Below are positions 25,258-33,463 of a stretch of 64,000 nucleotides of DNA, piece after piece (position 1 is the stretch's first letter; each line of letters begins with the position of its first letter). Below the pieces are notes generated by a model. That model did not search any database and was not told the DNA's origin. It saw only the letters and a list, made by a program, of their open reading frames with translations. The position numbers were made by a program, and so were the translations under genes. The DNA is taken from contig NZ_CP109027.1 in assembly GCF_036226885.1 (NCBI RefSeq), positions 9,424,001 to 9,488,000 of the forward strand. Direction: 5' to 3'. The stretch is from Streptomyces sp. NBC_00663 (lineage in GTDB: Bacteria > Actinomycetota > Actinomycetes > Streptomycetales > Streptomycetaceae).

Positions 25258-28200
25258 TCAGCATCCCGTGTGCATGTAGGGCGCCCAGACGGCGGGAGAC
25301 TTGGCGTAACGGGTGCGCAGACCGTGCACGATGACATGCAGGGCACGGCTCGCCTGCCGTACGTCGAGGCCGGACCCGTAACCGCGGACGGCGCGGTAGA
25401 ACTGCTCCGTCAGCTTGCCCGATGCCAGGTCGGCGGCTTCCCACATGGCGCCGATCACCTGGGGGAAGCCGGCCACTTGGAAGGCCGACGCCAAGTGGAT
25501 CGCTTCGTCGGGCAGCCGGTTGGTCCGGGCGGTGTGACAGGCGAGGAGCAGCGCGAGCTGCGCGTGGGGCAGTCGCTGCCGGGAGATCTCGGCGACACTC
25601 AGCGGACCGCCCGCGAGGGACAGTCGACTCGCGGCCGGATTCTCCGCATCGCTCACGCCATGGCAGGCGAAGTGCACCACGGCGGCCGCGGGCAGTTCGG
25701 CGAGCACCCGGGCCGGGGTCGCATCGGTGCCGTCCAGGACGCGCAGCGCCGCCAACACCCGTGCGACCGAGGCCACTTCCCTGGCGGACGCCCCTCGGGA
25801 ACCGCCGGCCCCGGTCGGCTGAGCCACGGCCAGGTACGAGCCCCCGGTACCGGCGGGTGCGGCGGCCTGACGGGCGTGGCGCAGCGCCCTGATGCCGGGG
25901 GTGTAGGAGGAGGCGACCCGGTCCAGGACCGATCGCCGCTGGGCGAGGTGGCCCTTGCGCTGGTAACCGGCGGCATGCAGCGGCAGGTGGGCCAGGGGGC
26001 CGGAGGCGGACCACCACAGCCGGGGGATCGCCTGCCGGGGTGTGTTGTGGGGGAGGGGCGCGGTGAGACCCGCGGCGTCGAGGACCGGTTCGGCCACGGT
26101 GTCCCACAGCCACTCCAGGGTGCGGAAGATGACCTCGCGCGCCTGCTCCTGCTCGTGCGGCGAGTCACTGTCCAGGGCGACCGCGGCCAGGAACTCCTGC
26201 GCCCTGTCGGCCACATTGCCTTCGGTCACATCGAGCGGCACGTGCCTGATGCCGTCCGTTGTCACCACGAGCGCGTCGCAGCGCAACGGGTCGACGTTGA
26301 TCATGACGATCGGCCCCTGCGTGGCCTCGTCCCGCAACTGCCGCACGGTCGGCGGCAGCAGGAACCGCTCGAACCCGGGCTGTGCCCGGATGTCCGTCAA
26401 CAGCCGCCGCCACTCCTCGGCCACGGTGTGCTGCTCGCGCACCCGCGCGGACTCCTCGCCCGTGCCGCCCCGCTCGGCGCGCAGCATCCGCTCACTGAGA
26501 GCCGTGAATCGGGCGGCCATCTCGGGACGGGCCTCGGCCAGGTCCGAGACATCGGTACGGGCTTCCAGGTCCTGAGCCATCAGTACGGCCCGACCCTGCT
26601 CCAGCAACGTCAGCGCCTGCTCGGGCCGGCCCGCCGCGATGGCCACGGCACATCCGGTACGGCCGAGGCTGGTCCCCGTGATCTGGTCAGGCAGACCCGC
26701 GGCACCCTGGCGAGAGGTGGCCATGAGGTAGGGGCGGCCCTGCATCGCGGCGCGCAGGGCGTCCTGGCGATCGTCCCGGCCCAGGGCGCGGGACGTCAGC
26801 AGGGGCAGTACGTCCAGCGCGACAGCGGCGGCGTCGGCGGCCTGCGCCCATGCGCGGTTCTCCAGGGCGCGGAGGAGCGCCGAACGAGCGTTCTCGAACC
26901 GGGCGGTCGGCGGCAGCAGCTGCTCCGCCGCCGGATCCCACTGTGCCTGGGCCGAGTCGAACGCGTCGTTGTCCGCCCTGACGTAGGCATCGGTGGCGAG
27001 TACGGCACGGTGCACCTGGTCGAACGCCGGGCGCAGGCGGCCCTGGAACGGTTCGGTGCCGAGGACCGCCGCCTGCTCCGGCAGAGCCTCCAGTCGCCGC
27101 AACGCGTCCTGCGTGACGCGTACCGCCTCCGCCGACCTGACCGGGTCGCGCAACAGCCCTGACAGGTCGGAGAGCGCGTGGGCATAGGTGATCGAGCCGC
27201 CCAGCCAGGCGATCGAGCCCATGGGCAGCTGCTCCCTGGCCCAGAGCAGGGCACCCACGGCCCGTTCGACGGTCGCGCTGTGCCGGCACATCACGCCGTA
27301 CATGTGCCGGTAGTTCTCCACCGTGCACAACAGGTCGATGTAGTGGGGGCTGGCCCGGGGCAGGTCCGCCAGCATTTCGTCACCGCACCTGACGGCCCGC
27401 TCCAACTGGGCCGCGTCATTGGTGAGGGTGGAGCCGATGGCCATGACATGGACCAGTACGGAGGCCATCCAGCCGCGTCCGTCGTCCTGGTCCGGTTGCG
27501 CGAGCCGGGCGCGCAACTCCTTCTCGGCGAGTACGAGAAGCCGCGGATCGAGTGGACTGCCGTCGTCCGCCACCATGCTGCGCCAGACGGCCGCCGCGTC
27601 CGGCGGCAGATCGGCGAGCGGCGGCGGCGCGGTCCCATACAGCGGGGAGACCGGTTCGGGAGCCGGATGCGGACCCGGGGCGGGAAGAGTGTCCGGACCG
27701 GGAGGCCAAACGGGCTCGGCGACCGGTGCCGTCATCGCGGAGAACGGGACGCCCTGGCTGTCGGCGTCCCACTCCGTCCCCGGCTGTCCCCCCGACCCGG
27801 GGGACACGTAGCCGGGCGGCGTCAGCGGAGCGTCCAGCTGCAACGGGGGCAGTTCCGTCAGCACACCACCGAACAAGGGCTTCAGGTCGCCGATCAGCCC
27901 GCTCGCGTTGAACGGGAAGGTGCGCATCAGCCGAGCCACCTTGGCCGCGCCTTCCCGCTTGAGCGCGATGTGCGGAAGCAGCGGATGACCGGCCGGCAAC
28001 TCGCGCTCCAGTGCGGCCCACAGCTCATCCGACCGCATCACGTCCTCCGGCGACCACGCCAGAAAACCCCGGGCGCTCAGCATGGACGCCATGTTGACGC
28101 TGTACATGCCGCGGTCGTCCGGAGGCCCGTCGGTCCGGAACGCCTCAAGGTGTGCGATCGCCTCGTCGACGGTCGCCAGGTCCGGATGGTCGGTCGCCGC

Positions 28201-29016
28201 CGACATCAGGGCGATCGCCAGGACGAAGTGCGCGGTGGCGGCCTCGTACCGGTCGTAGGGGGCACCATGGCCCCGAGTGCGCTGCACGGCGTCCACGGCG
28301 AGGCGTCCCGCGCGGACCGCGGTCTCGACCGCCGAACGGTCCTGGAGGTGCAGGCGGAACCAGGCGACGCCGGCGTAGGCCGCCATACGCCCGACCGCCG
28401 CCGCCTCGATGTGGTCCGGCGTGACGGCGGAGAGCGCGGCACGCGCCCGTTCCCAGGCGTCCGTGAGCTGCGCGGTGTTCCCGGACTCGTAGCGCTGGTA
28501 GGCGGCCTGGGCGAGCCGGATCAGCAGCGTGGCCCGGGCGAGGTCGTCCTGGGGCAACCGGGCGACGAGGCGCTCGGCTTCGCGTTCGATGGGCGCGGGC
28601 GCCTCGAAGTGGCGGGGCAGCGGCAGATCCGGGTACGTGGCCGCGACCGCCACCGGATCGTCCGCCGCGCGGTTCTGCGTCTGTGCGGCGAGACGGTGAC
28701 GTACTTCCTGGGACAGCCGGTAGTCCCCGTACAGGGCGGAGAGGGTGTGTTCCGCCAGCCACAGATGCAGCGCCCATCGGCCGCGCTCGGGATGGTGATG
28801 GGGGGCCGTGTCCAACGCCAGCCCCATCAGCGCGGCCACGGCGGCCGCCGCACCCAAGCCGTCCCCGTTCCACGCGGCGCGCAGCAGCCCCGCGGCCGGC
28901 ACCAGCCAACTGTGCGGGTCGTCAGTCGCGGACGCCAGCGCTCGGTTCACCTCCGCCGAGCGGCTCACATCGAAACGGGCCAGCATCCGATTCACGACCA
29001 CATCAATGTCCGGCAC
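25258..29016 (-). CDS. Large TPR-CHAT protease (intact)
   Basis: The 1252-aa protein has an N-terminal helical repeat array (about 1-410), a Pro/Gly-rich flexible linker (about 415-475), a second helical array with TPR-like pairs (480-900, including RPEQALTLLEQGRAVLMAQD) and a C-terminal CHAT domain (about 935-1252). The protease dyad is H1119 in HFACHG and C1160 in LLACHTA; VWAPYMHTG closes the domain. GTG at 29016 is preferred because GGGG lies just upstream; an in-frame GTG at 29043 is the alternative. It is the only full-length CHAT gene here and runs opposite to the PycTM/cyclase set. The helical arrays probably sense a trigger or bind an inhibitor, with the CHAT domain cleaving a partner when released. 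Confidence 0.85.
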   Translation of the reverse strand: MPDIDVVVNRMLARFDVSRSAEVNRALASATDDPHSWLVPAAGLLRAAWNGDGLGAAAAVAALMGLALDTAPHHHPERGRWALHLWLAEHTLSALYGDYRLSQEVRHRLAAQTQNRAADDPVAVAATYPDLPLPRHFEAPAPIEREAERLVARLPQDDLARATLLIRLAQAAYQRYESGNTAQLTDAWERARAALSAVTPDHIEAAAVGRMAAYAGVAWFRLHLQDRSAVETAVRAGRLAVDAVQRTRGHGAPYDRYEAATAHFVLAIALMSAATDHPDLATVDEAIAHLEAFRTDGPPDDRGMYSVNMASMLSARGFLAWSPEDVMRSDELWAALERELPAGHPLLPHIALKREGAAKVARLMRTFPFNASGLIGDLKPLFGGVLTELPPLQLDAPLTPPGYVSPGSGGQPGTEWDADSQGVPFSAMTAPVAEPVWPPGPDTLPAPGPHPAPEPVSPLYGTAPPPLADLPPDAAAVWRSMVADDGSPLDPRLLVLAEKELRARLAQPDQDDGRGWMASVLVHVMAIGSTLTNDAAQLERAVRCGDEMLADLPRASPHYIDLLCTVENYRHMYGVMCRHSATVERAVGALLWAREQLPMGSIAWLGGSITYAHALSDLSGLLRDPVRSAEAVRVTQDALRRLEALPEQAAVLGTEPFQGRLRPAFDQVHRAVLATDAYVRADNDAFDSAQAQWDPAAEQLLPPTARFENARSALLRALENRAWAQAADAAAVALDVLPLLTSRALGRDDRQDALRAAMQGRPYLMATSRQGAAGLPDQITGTSLGRTGCAVAIAAGRPEQALTLLEQGRAVLMAQDLEARTDVSDLAEARPEMAARFTALSERMLRAERGGTGEESARVREQHTVAEEWRRLLTDIRAQPGFERFLLPPTVRQLRDEATQGPIVMINVDPLRCDALVVTTDGIRHVPLDVTEGNVADRAQEFLAAVALDSDSPHEQEQAREVIFRTLEWLWDTVAEPVLDAAGLTAPLPHNTPRQAIPRLWWSASGPLAHLPLHAAGYQRKGHLAQRRSVLDRVASSYTPGIRALRHARQAAAPAGTGGSYLAVAQPTGAGGSRGASAREVASVARVLAALRVLDGTDATPARVLAELPAAAVVHFACHGVSDAENPAASRLSLAGGPLSVAEISRQRLPHAQLALLLACHTARTNRLPDEAIHLASAFQVAGFPQVIGAMWEAADLASGKLTEQFYRAVRGYGSGLDVRQASRALHVIVHGLRTRYAKSPAVWAPYMHTGC

Positions 29017-29244
29017 GCACCCCAGTCTGCTCGTTCCGCCCACCCGAAGCGCACAGTTGACAGGATGTGACCCAGGTTGACTCCGTCAGGCGATCCATCG
29101 ACGGGGACGGTTCGCTTGTGTCGACAGCGCGTATGGCAGCAACTCGGGGGCGGAACAGGCTGGTTGAGCCGGTCCTGTAGGACGTCCAACGCCGTCGCCC
29201 GAGGACCGGACGTCGAGGCATCGCCTCGAAGTGCGCGCGACGGG

Positions 29245-29817
29245 TCAACCGGCGAACGCTTCGGTCAGGCTCACCCGGTAGCCGTCCTCTTCCATCAGTA
29301 CGACGGTGACGCCGAACGGCGAGGGGTGGTCGATCTCGATCGGGATGAAGGAGAAGTCCACCGCGGCCTGGATCGGCGACACCAGTTCGCCGCCCGGCTG
29401 CGGCGCGGGGGCCGGCGTCCAGTCCGGGGCGACCGACGCCCAGCCCTCGGGACTGAGGGACAGGAGCTGCTCGTTGTACGGGTACTGGTGCAGGACGTGC
29501 CCCTCCCGAGTGGCGAGCACCATGTTCAGGCAGGGCGCCGGGCCGACGATGGGCAGCTCGCAGGCGGTGGCGACGTCGTGGGTCTCCCAGACCAGGACCA
29601 CCTCGTCCGCGTCGGCCGCCGCGGCGATGTTGGCGAGTTCCGCGATCCCGGTGAGCGCGTCCTGACCGACCTTGAGCGGGCGGGCCCAGATCATCCCGAC
29701 CAACTCGCCGCGCACCAGCGGCATGATGAGCGGGCGCGGGACCGTGCCCTCGCCCAGCGAGGCGGTGTACGTCTCCTTCGCCACGCCGACCAGTGCGTCC
29801 CACATCCGTGCTTCCAC
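29245..29817 (-). CDS. Hypothetical protein upstream of the TPR-CHAT gene
   Basis: The 190-aa product is not recognised. It starts VEARMWDALVGV; the GTG at 29817 has an AAGGGG site, and a longer frame upstream lacks one. The middle is alpha/beta (ADEVVLVWETHDVAT, CLNMVLATREGHVLHQYPY) with a Pro-rich loop (PDWTPAPAPQPGG), ending in VTVVLMEEDGYRVSL. No signal peptide or membrane span is seen. It is co-directional with the large CHAT gene, 228 bp upstream, and may belong to the same conflict unit as a sensor or substrate; this is only positional. Confidence 0.65.
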   Translation of the reverse strand: MEARMWDALVGVAKETYTASLGEGTVPRPLIMPLVRGELVGMIWARPLKVGQDALTGIAELANIAAAADADEVVLVWETHDVATACELPIVGPAPCLNMVLATREGHVLHQYPYNEQLLSLSPEGWASVAPDWTPAPAPQPGGELVSPIQAAVDFSFIPIEIDHPSPFGVTVVLMEEDGYRVSLTEAFAG

Positions 29818-29979
29818 GGAAGCCCCTTCCGTCTGCCGAGTCGTTGCCGTCGACCCTGCCATGGGAGTTGAGGCCGTGTCAGCGGGATGATCCGCCAGCA
29901 CCTGAAGGCGTTCCCGGAATGACCCGAGGGGTTGGGCTGGTCGGTCGGCGTGGCGGCCTCGCAGGCGTAGCCGTATCCG

Positions 29980-30957
29980 GTGCCCCTGGCGGTGAGCGGG
30001 AAGCCCGCCGGGTTATCCGTTCCCGGCGCCCGCCGAGCCAGGGCGGTGACGGGCGCCTCGGCGGTGCCGGACCGCGCCCGGCGCCGCCCATGCGTCACTT
30101 CAGCACAGTCGGCAAAGTCGACACCCCACACGCCCCGCCCCCGCCGGCCAGCAGCTCGGTCGGCAGGTGCCGCCGGCGGCCAGGGTCAGACCGGTACTGA
30201 CCCATGGCGACGCCACGCGCCGGGCGCAGCCGCGCTCCTCACGGCCGAGATTCGCAGGTCGCAGGGCGCGGACGAGGCCGACGTCGACGACCTCTACGGG
30301 TTGGCGATCGACGCCGACGACCCGGAATGGTCGCCGTTGGCCCTGACCGAACTCGGCGTACGGATCTATGGACGAGACGGCGCGACCGACGAAGCTGTGG
30401 CGCTGCTGCGCCGGGCCGGCACCTCAGGGCACCCCGACATCCAGGCCAAAGCCGCCTGGATCCTGGGACGCCTGCTGGAGGAGAGGGAGGACAACAACGG
30501 CGCGATCCAGACGTACCAGGCGGCCATCGCCGCCGAGCACCCCGACCACACCCCGGCCGCGCACTCGGCCCTGGGGCAGCTCTACGGGATTCTGAACCGG
30601 GTCGGCCTGGCTACGCGGCACCTGGAGACGGCCTACCGGTCCAGGCATCCCGAGTACCGGCTGGAGGCCGCCTTCCATCTGGGCCTGCTGCACTACTGGT
30701 TCAGTCGCTTCCGGCCCGCCGCCGCCCTGTTCCGTGAGGTCGTGGTCGGCAGGGACGCCGAAGTGTGGCCGGTCGCGGGTGTGCTGCTGGGCCGGATGCT
30801 CCTGGAACTCGACGACGTCGCGGAAGCGGCCGAAAGGTGGAGACAGGTGGTCGAGTCCGGCATTATGCCGGCCGCCCGTGACGCGGCGGCCGAGCTCCGC
30901 ACACTGCGTCAGGCCCAGGGGAACGGCTCTGGCGGAGGCGACAGCACCTACGGGTGA
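29980..30957 (+). CDS. TPR-repeat protein, probably N-terminally truncated
   Basis: From about 30240 to the stop the frame encodes convincing tetratricopeptide repeats: DVDDLYGLAIDADDPEW, DEAVALLRRAGTSGHPDIQAK, a pair at NGAIQTYQAAIAAEHPDHT, and FRPAAALFREVVVGRD. The first 85 residues of the open frame (to about 30235) are Arg/Pro-rich, unlike real protein, and no start with a ribosome site is visible, so the true gene probably lost its 5' end. It lies at the right border of the CHAT island. Function unknown; it may be the repeat tail of a former sensor protein. Confidence 0.55.
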   Translation: MPLAVSGKPAGLSVPGARRARAVTGASAVPDRARRRPCVTSAQSAKSTPHTPRPRRPAARSAGAAGGQGQTGTDPWRRHAPGAAALLTAEIRRSQGADEADVDDLYGLAIDADDPEWSPLALTELGVRIYGRDGATDEAVALLRRAGTSGHPDIQAKAAWILGRLLEEREDNNGAIQTYQAAIAAEHPDHTPAAHSALGQLYGILNRVGLATRHLETAYRSRHPEYRLEAAFHLGLLHYWFSRFRPAAALFREVVVGRDAEVWPVAGVLLGRMLLELDDVAEAAERWRQVVESGIMPAARDAAAELRTLRQAQGNGSGGGDSTYG

Positions 30958-31029
30958 TGAAGTGACTACGCCGGGTGCCCGCCGGGTCGAAGGGGTCGCG
31001 AGCGGCGGCGAGCAGACGGCGGGAAGTGT

Positions 31030-31039
31030 AGAACGTTCT
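31030..31039. promoter_or_regulatory. Palindrome AGAACGTTCT upstream of the metallo-hydrolase gene
   Basis: A perfect 10-bp palindrome lies about 78 bp upstream of the metallo-hydrolase start, in the gap after the TPR gene. It might be an operator. It does not match the actinobacterial LexA consensus. Confidence 0.25.
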
Positions 31040-31116
31040 GCGTTTGACGAGGGCGCGGTATGGGGCTGCACTGGATTTATGGATGCTGCGGCGACTCCGT
31101 TCTAGGGAGAGCAGCG

Positions 31117-31968
31117 ATGCAGACCATGGAAACGTTCGACCTTTTGCAGCCGTACAAGATCGCCGAGGAGACCTTCGTCATCCCGTGGGCCCTTGAGGCC
31201 CCGCCCGTCGGCCATTTCCCGATGAATTCGATGGTGATCCGGGGAGCCGAGCCGGTTCTCGTGGACACCGGGGCGCCGGCAGTGCGCTCCCAGTGGCTGG
31301 AGGCAGCCTGGTCCGTCGTGGATCCTCTGGACGTACGGTGGATCTTCCTCACCCATGACGACCGCGACCACGCCGGCAACCTTCTGGCGGTTCTCGCCGA
31401 GTGCCCGAATGCGACCCTGCTGACAACGTGGTTCTCCATCGGCCGGATGGCCGAGGAGTGGGAGACCCCCATCAACCGGTGCCGCTTCATGACCGACGGC
31501 GACACGATAGACGTGGGTGACCGCACCCTGGTCGCCAAACGACCGCCCCTGTACGACAACCCCACAACGCGCGCCCTGTTCGACCCGAAGACCAGCGTCC
31601 TGTGGTCCGTCGACACCTTCGCCACGAACGTACCCACCCCGATGCCGGACGTCGCGGCGCTGTCCGCGGACGAATTCCGCGACGGCCAGTTCTTCGGCGG
31701 ACGGCTGGTCTCTCCCTGGGTGGCGCTGCTGGACGAGCAGAAGTTCCGCAGGGTCGTGGACGACTTCCAGCATCTGAACGCCGAGGCCATCGCCGGTTGC
31801 CATTGCCCGATCCTCCAAGGCACCAAGATCTCCGAGGCCTACGACTTCCTCCGCCAGCTGCCCGGGATCCCTCCGTGGACAGAGTTCACCCAGGCCGACC
31901 TGGACCAGTGGATGGCGGTCGCCGAGAGTTCGGTCCCACGGGAACAGCCGCGGCCGTCGGCGACGTGA
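31117..31968 (+). CDS. MBL-fold metallo-hydrolase, flavodiiron-like metal motif
   Basis: The 283-aa beta-lactamase-fold protein has VLVDTGAP, the metal motif THDDRDHAGN, later a Asp after VLWSVDTF and the final metal His in AGCHCP. The HxDxDH spacing (in place of HxHxDH) recalls the oxygen-reducing flavodiiron/ODP branch, where an acidic residue helps bind two irons, though no flavodoxin domain follows. The ATG at 31117 has an AGGGAGA box; an earlier ATG at 31060 lacks one. It is monocistronic. The substrate could be oxygen, NO or a hydrolysable ester; only the fold is sure. Confidence 0.85.
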   Translation: MQTMETFDLLQPYKIAEETFVIPWALEAPPVGHFPMNSMVIRGAEPVLVDTGAPAVRSQWLEAAWSVVDPLDVRWIFLTHDDRDHAGNLLAVLAECPNATLLTTWFSIGRMAEEWETPINRCRFMTDGDTIDVGDRTLVAKRPPLYDNPTTRALFDPKTSVLWSVDTFATNVPTPMPDVAALSADEFRDGQFFGGRLVSPWVALLDEQKFRRVVDDFQHLNAEAIAGCHCPILQGTKISEAYDFLRQLPGIPPWTEFTQADLDQWMAVAESSVPREQPRPSAT

Positions 31969-32032
31969 CCAAGCGTGCTCACACTGCACCGGCTGTGTGG
32001 CTGTCGAGAACGACGGGACGATGGGAGTCGGC

Positions 32033-32368
32033 ATGTCTGAGTCTTCGAACGATTACGCCTGCGCTGCTGGTGCTCAAGACTTCACCGCCACGGCGTATCG
32101 AAACAGCAAGGGGGAGCGCTGGGTCACGGTGGAGGGTACGTGCTCGTGCAACACCGAAGGCTTCGAACTGACCTTGGAACTCGCGCCCCCACCGATTGTT
32201 CCGGTTCCTGAAGAACTTCATCTCACCCTGGTGGAACACGCACCGGACGGACGTGTTCCGCAAGTCATCACGGCGACGCCGGTCAAGGAAGACTTCCGCA
32301 TCGGCGACGAAGAGGAGCGCGTGGTGATCCGTAACAGGCACATCACCGTACCGATCAAGAAGGAATGA
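32033..32368 (+). CDS. Small hypothetical protein
   Basis: The 111-aa product is not recognised. It reads like a single beta-rich domain (DFTATAYRNSKGERWVTVEG, FELTLELAPPPIVPVPEELH) with a pair of Cys in TCSCN and a basic end (RNRHITVPIKKE). A GGGAG site precedes the ATG at 32033. No signal peptide. It lies alone between the metallo-hydrolase and the acetyltransferase. Base composition is slightly less GC-rich than its neighbours, which may hint at transfer. Confidence 0.7.
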   Translation: MSESSNDYACAAGAQDFTATAYRNSKGERWVTVEGTCSCNTEGFELTLELAPPPIVPVPEELHLTLVEHAPDGRVPQVITATPVKEDFRIGDEEERVVIRNRHITVPIKKE

Positions 32369-32413
32369 AATACCCAGGCCGGACAGTCCGCATGGTTGGC
32401 CATACTGGCCTTC

Positions 32414-32953
32414 ATGAATACAGCGGATCATGCGGCGTCAGTCCACTTGCGGGCGTTCACCGAGGGCGACCTCGCGTTCCTCGATCGCCTCTGCACGGAT
32501 CCCGATGCGCTTGGCGAGTTCGAGTGGCCCGGATTCGGTGACGCGCGGGCACGCCGCAAGCGATGGGAGGCCGACGGGTACATCTCCGCCGAGTCCGCGG
32601 CGGTCGCGATCGTGCGGCCCGACGACAAGGTCATCGGCATTGCCACCTGGAAGCCCCGCGGATTCCCATCAGGTGTCACCTACGAGATCGGCGTGGGGGT
32701 GCTACCCGAGCATCGTGGACAGGGCGTGGGTACGGTGGCCCAGAAGCTGCTGGTGGACTACCTGTTGGACCGCACGACCGCGAACCGAATCGAAGCCCTC
32801 ACCAATGGTGGCAACCTCGGCGAGCAGAAGGCCCTCGAACGCCTGGGATTCCGTCGAGAAGGGGTCATGCGCGGTCGGTCCTTCCAGCACGGCGAGTACG
32901 TTGATGTGCTTGTCTACGGCCTGCTCCGCTCAGAGCACCGTCCCGGTAAGTGA
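32414..32953 (+). CDS. GNAT family N-acetyltransferase
   Basis: The 179-aa GNAT acetyltransferase has VHLRAFTEGDLAFL at the N-terminus, the GVGVLPEHRGQGVGT acetyl-CoA loop (RGQGVG fits Q/RxxGxG) and the conserved late segment EALTNGGNLGEQKALERLGF followed by REGVMRGRSFQHGEYVDVLVY. This arrangement is typical of RimJ/RimL-like enzymes that acetylate protein N-termini or small amines. It has no operon partner that shows the substrate. Confidence 0.9.
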   Translation: MNTADHAASVHLRAFTEGDLAFLDRLCTDPDALGEFEWPGFGDARARRKRWEADGYISAESAAVAIVRPDDKVIGIATWKPRGFPSGVTYEIGVGVLPEHRGQGVGTVAQKLLVDYLLDRTTANRIEALTNGGNLGEQKALERLGFRREGVMRGRSFQHGEYVDVLVYGLLRSEHRPGK

Positions 32954-33005
32954 TCATCGCGGCCGGGTCCTGGTCCGGTCGGACACAGAGGAAGGACAGC
33001 ACTGA

Positions 33006-33392
33006 ATGAACTCCCGTTGGGGACTGGGCTATCACCCGGCCATGCTCGGGCTGCGGCTCGCGCTGGAGGTCACCGCGTTGGTGTGCTTCGGATACTGGGC
33101 CTGGCACGTCTCTGCGCATGGGCTGCGGTATGTCACGGTGGTGGGCATACCGGTGTTGGTCGCCGTGGTCTGGGGGGTGTTCGCGACACCCGGCGATGCT
33201 TCGCGCTCCGGAGACACCGTCGTGGCGACTGTCGGGCCGCTGCGGCTGCTGCTCGAACTCGCCGTCTTCTTCGGCGGCGCGGCAGCCGCGTATGTGGCGG
33301 GGGCTCAGACTCCCGCCCTGGTGCTCGCGATCGTTCTGGTGGCCTACCACGCCGTGTCCCTCGACCGGATCGGGTGGCTGTTGCGGAACTGA
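33006..33392 (+). CDS. YrdB/DUF2568-family membrane protein
   Basis: The 128-aa protein has four hydrophobic spans: LRLALEVTALVCFGYWAW, VVGIPVLVAVVWGVFA, LLLELAVFFGGAAAAYVA and VLAIVLVAYHAVSL. The WGVFATPGD motif and the final DRIGWLLR are typical of the small YrdB (DUF2568) integral membrane family, whose function is unknown. An AAGGA box precedes the ATG. It follows the acetyltransferase gene by 52 bp and may be co-transcribed. Confidence 0.87.
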   Translation: MNSRWGLGYHPAMLGLRLALEVTALVCFGYWAWHVSAHGLRYVTVVGIPVLVAVVWGVFATPGDASRSGDTVVATVGPLRLLLELAVFFGGAAAAYVAGAQTPALVLAIVLVAYHAVSLDRIGWLLRN

Positions 33393-33463
33393 CAGACCAT
33401 CATGTCGGGCCTCAACGGGGATGGCCGGCCAGGAGCGGCCGGTGCATGGACCTGACCGTGCTC

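Noticed and set aside
25270..29070. Two 630-codon plus-strand frames opposite the large CHAT gene
   Set aside because: Gly/Arg/His-rich shadow translations without recognisable motifs; the minus-strand protein is intact with catalytic residues.
31030..31039. LexA/SOS box
   Set aside because: AGAACGTTCT is palindromic but lacks the TCGAAC-N4-GTTCGA layout of actinobacterial SOS boxes.
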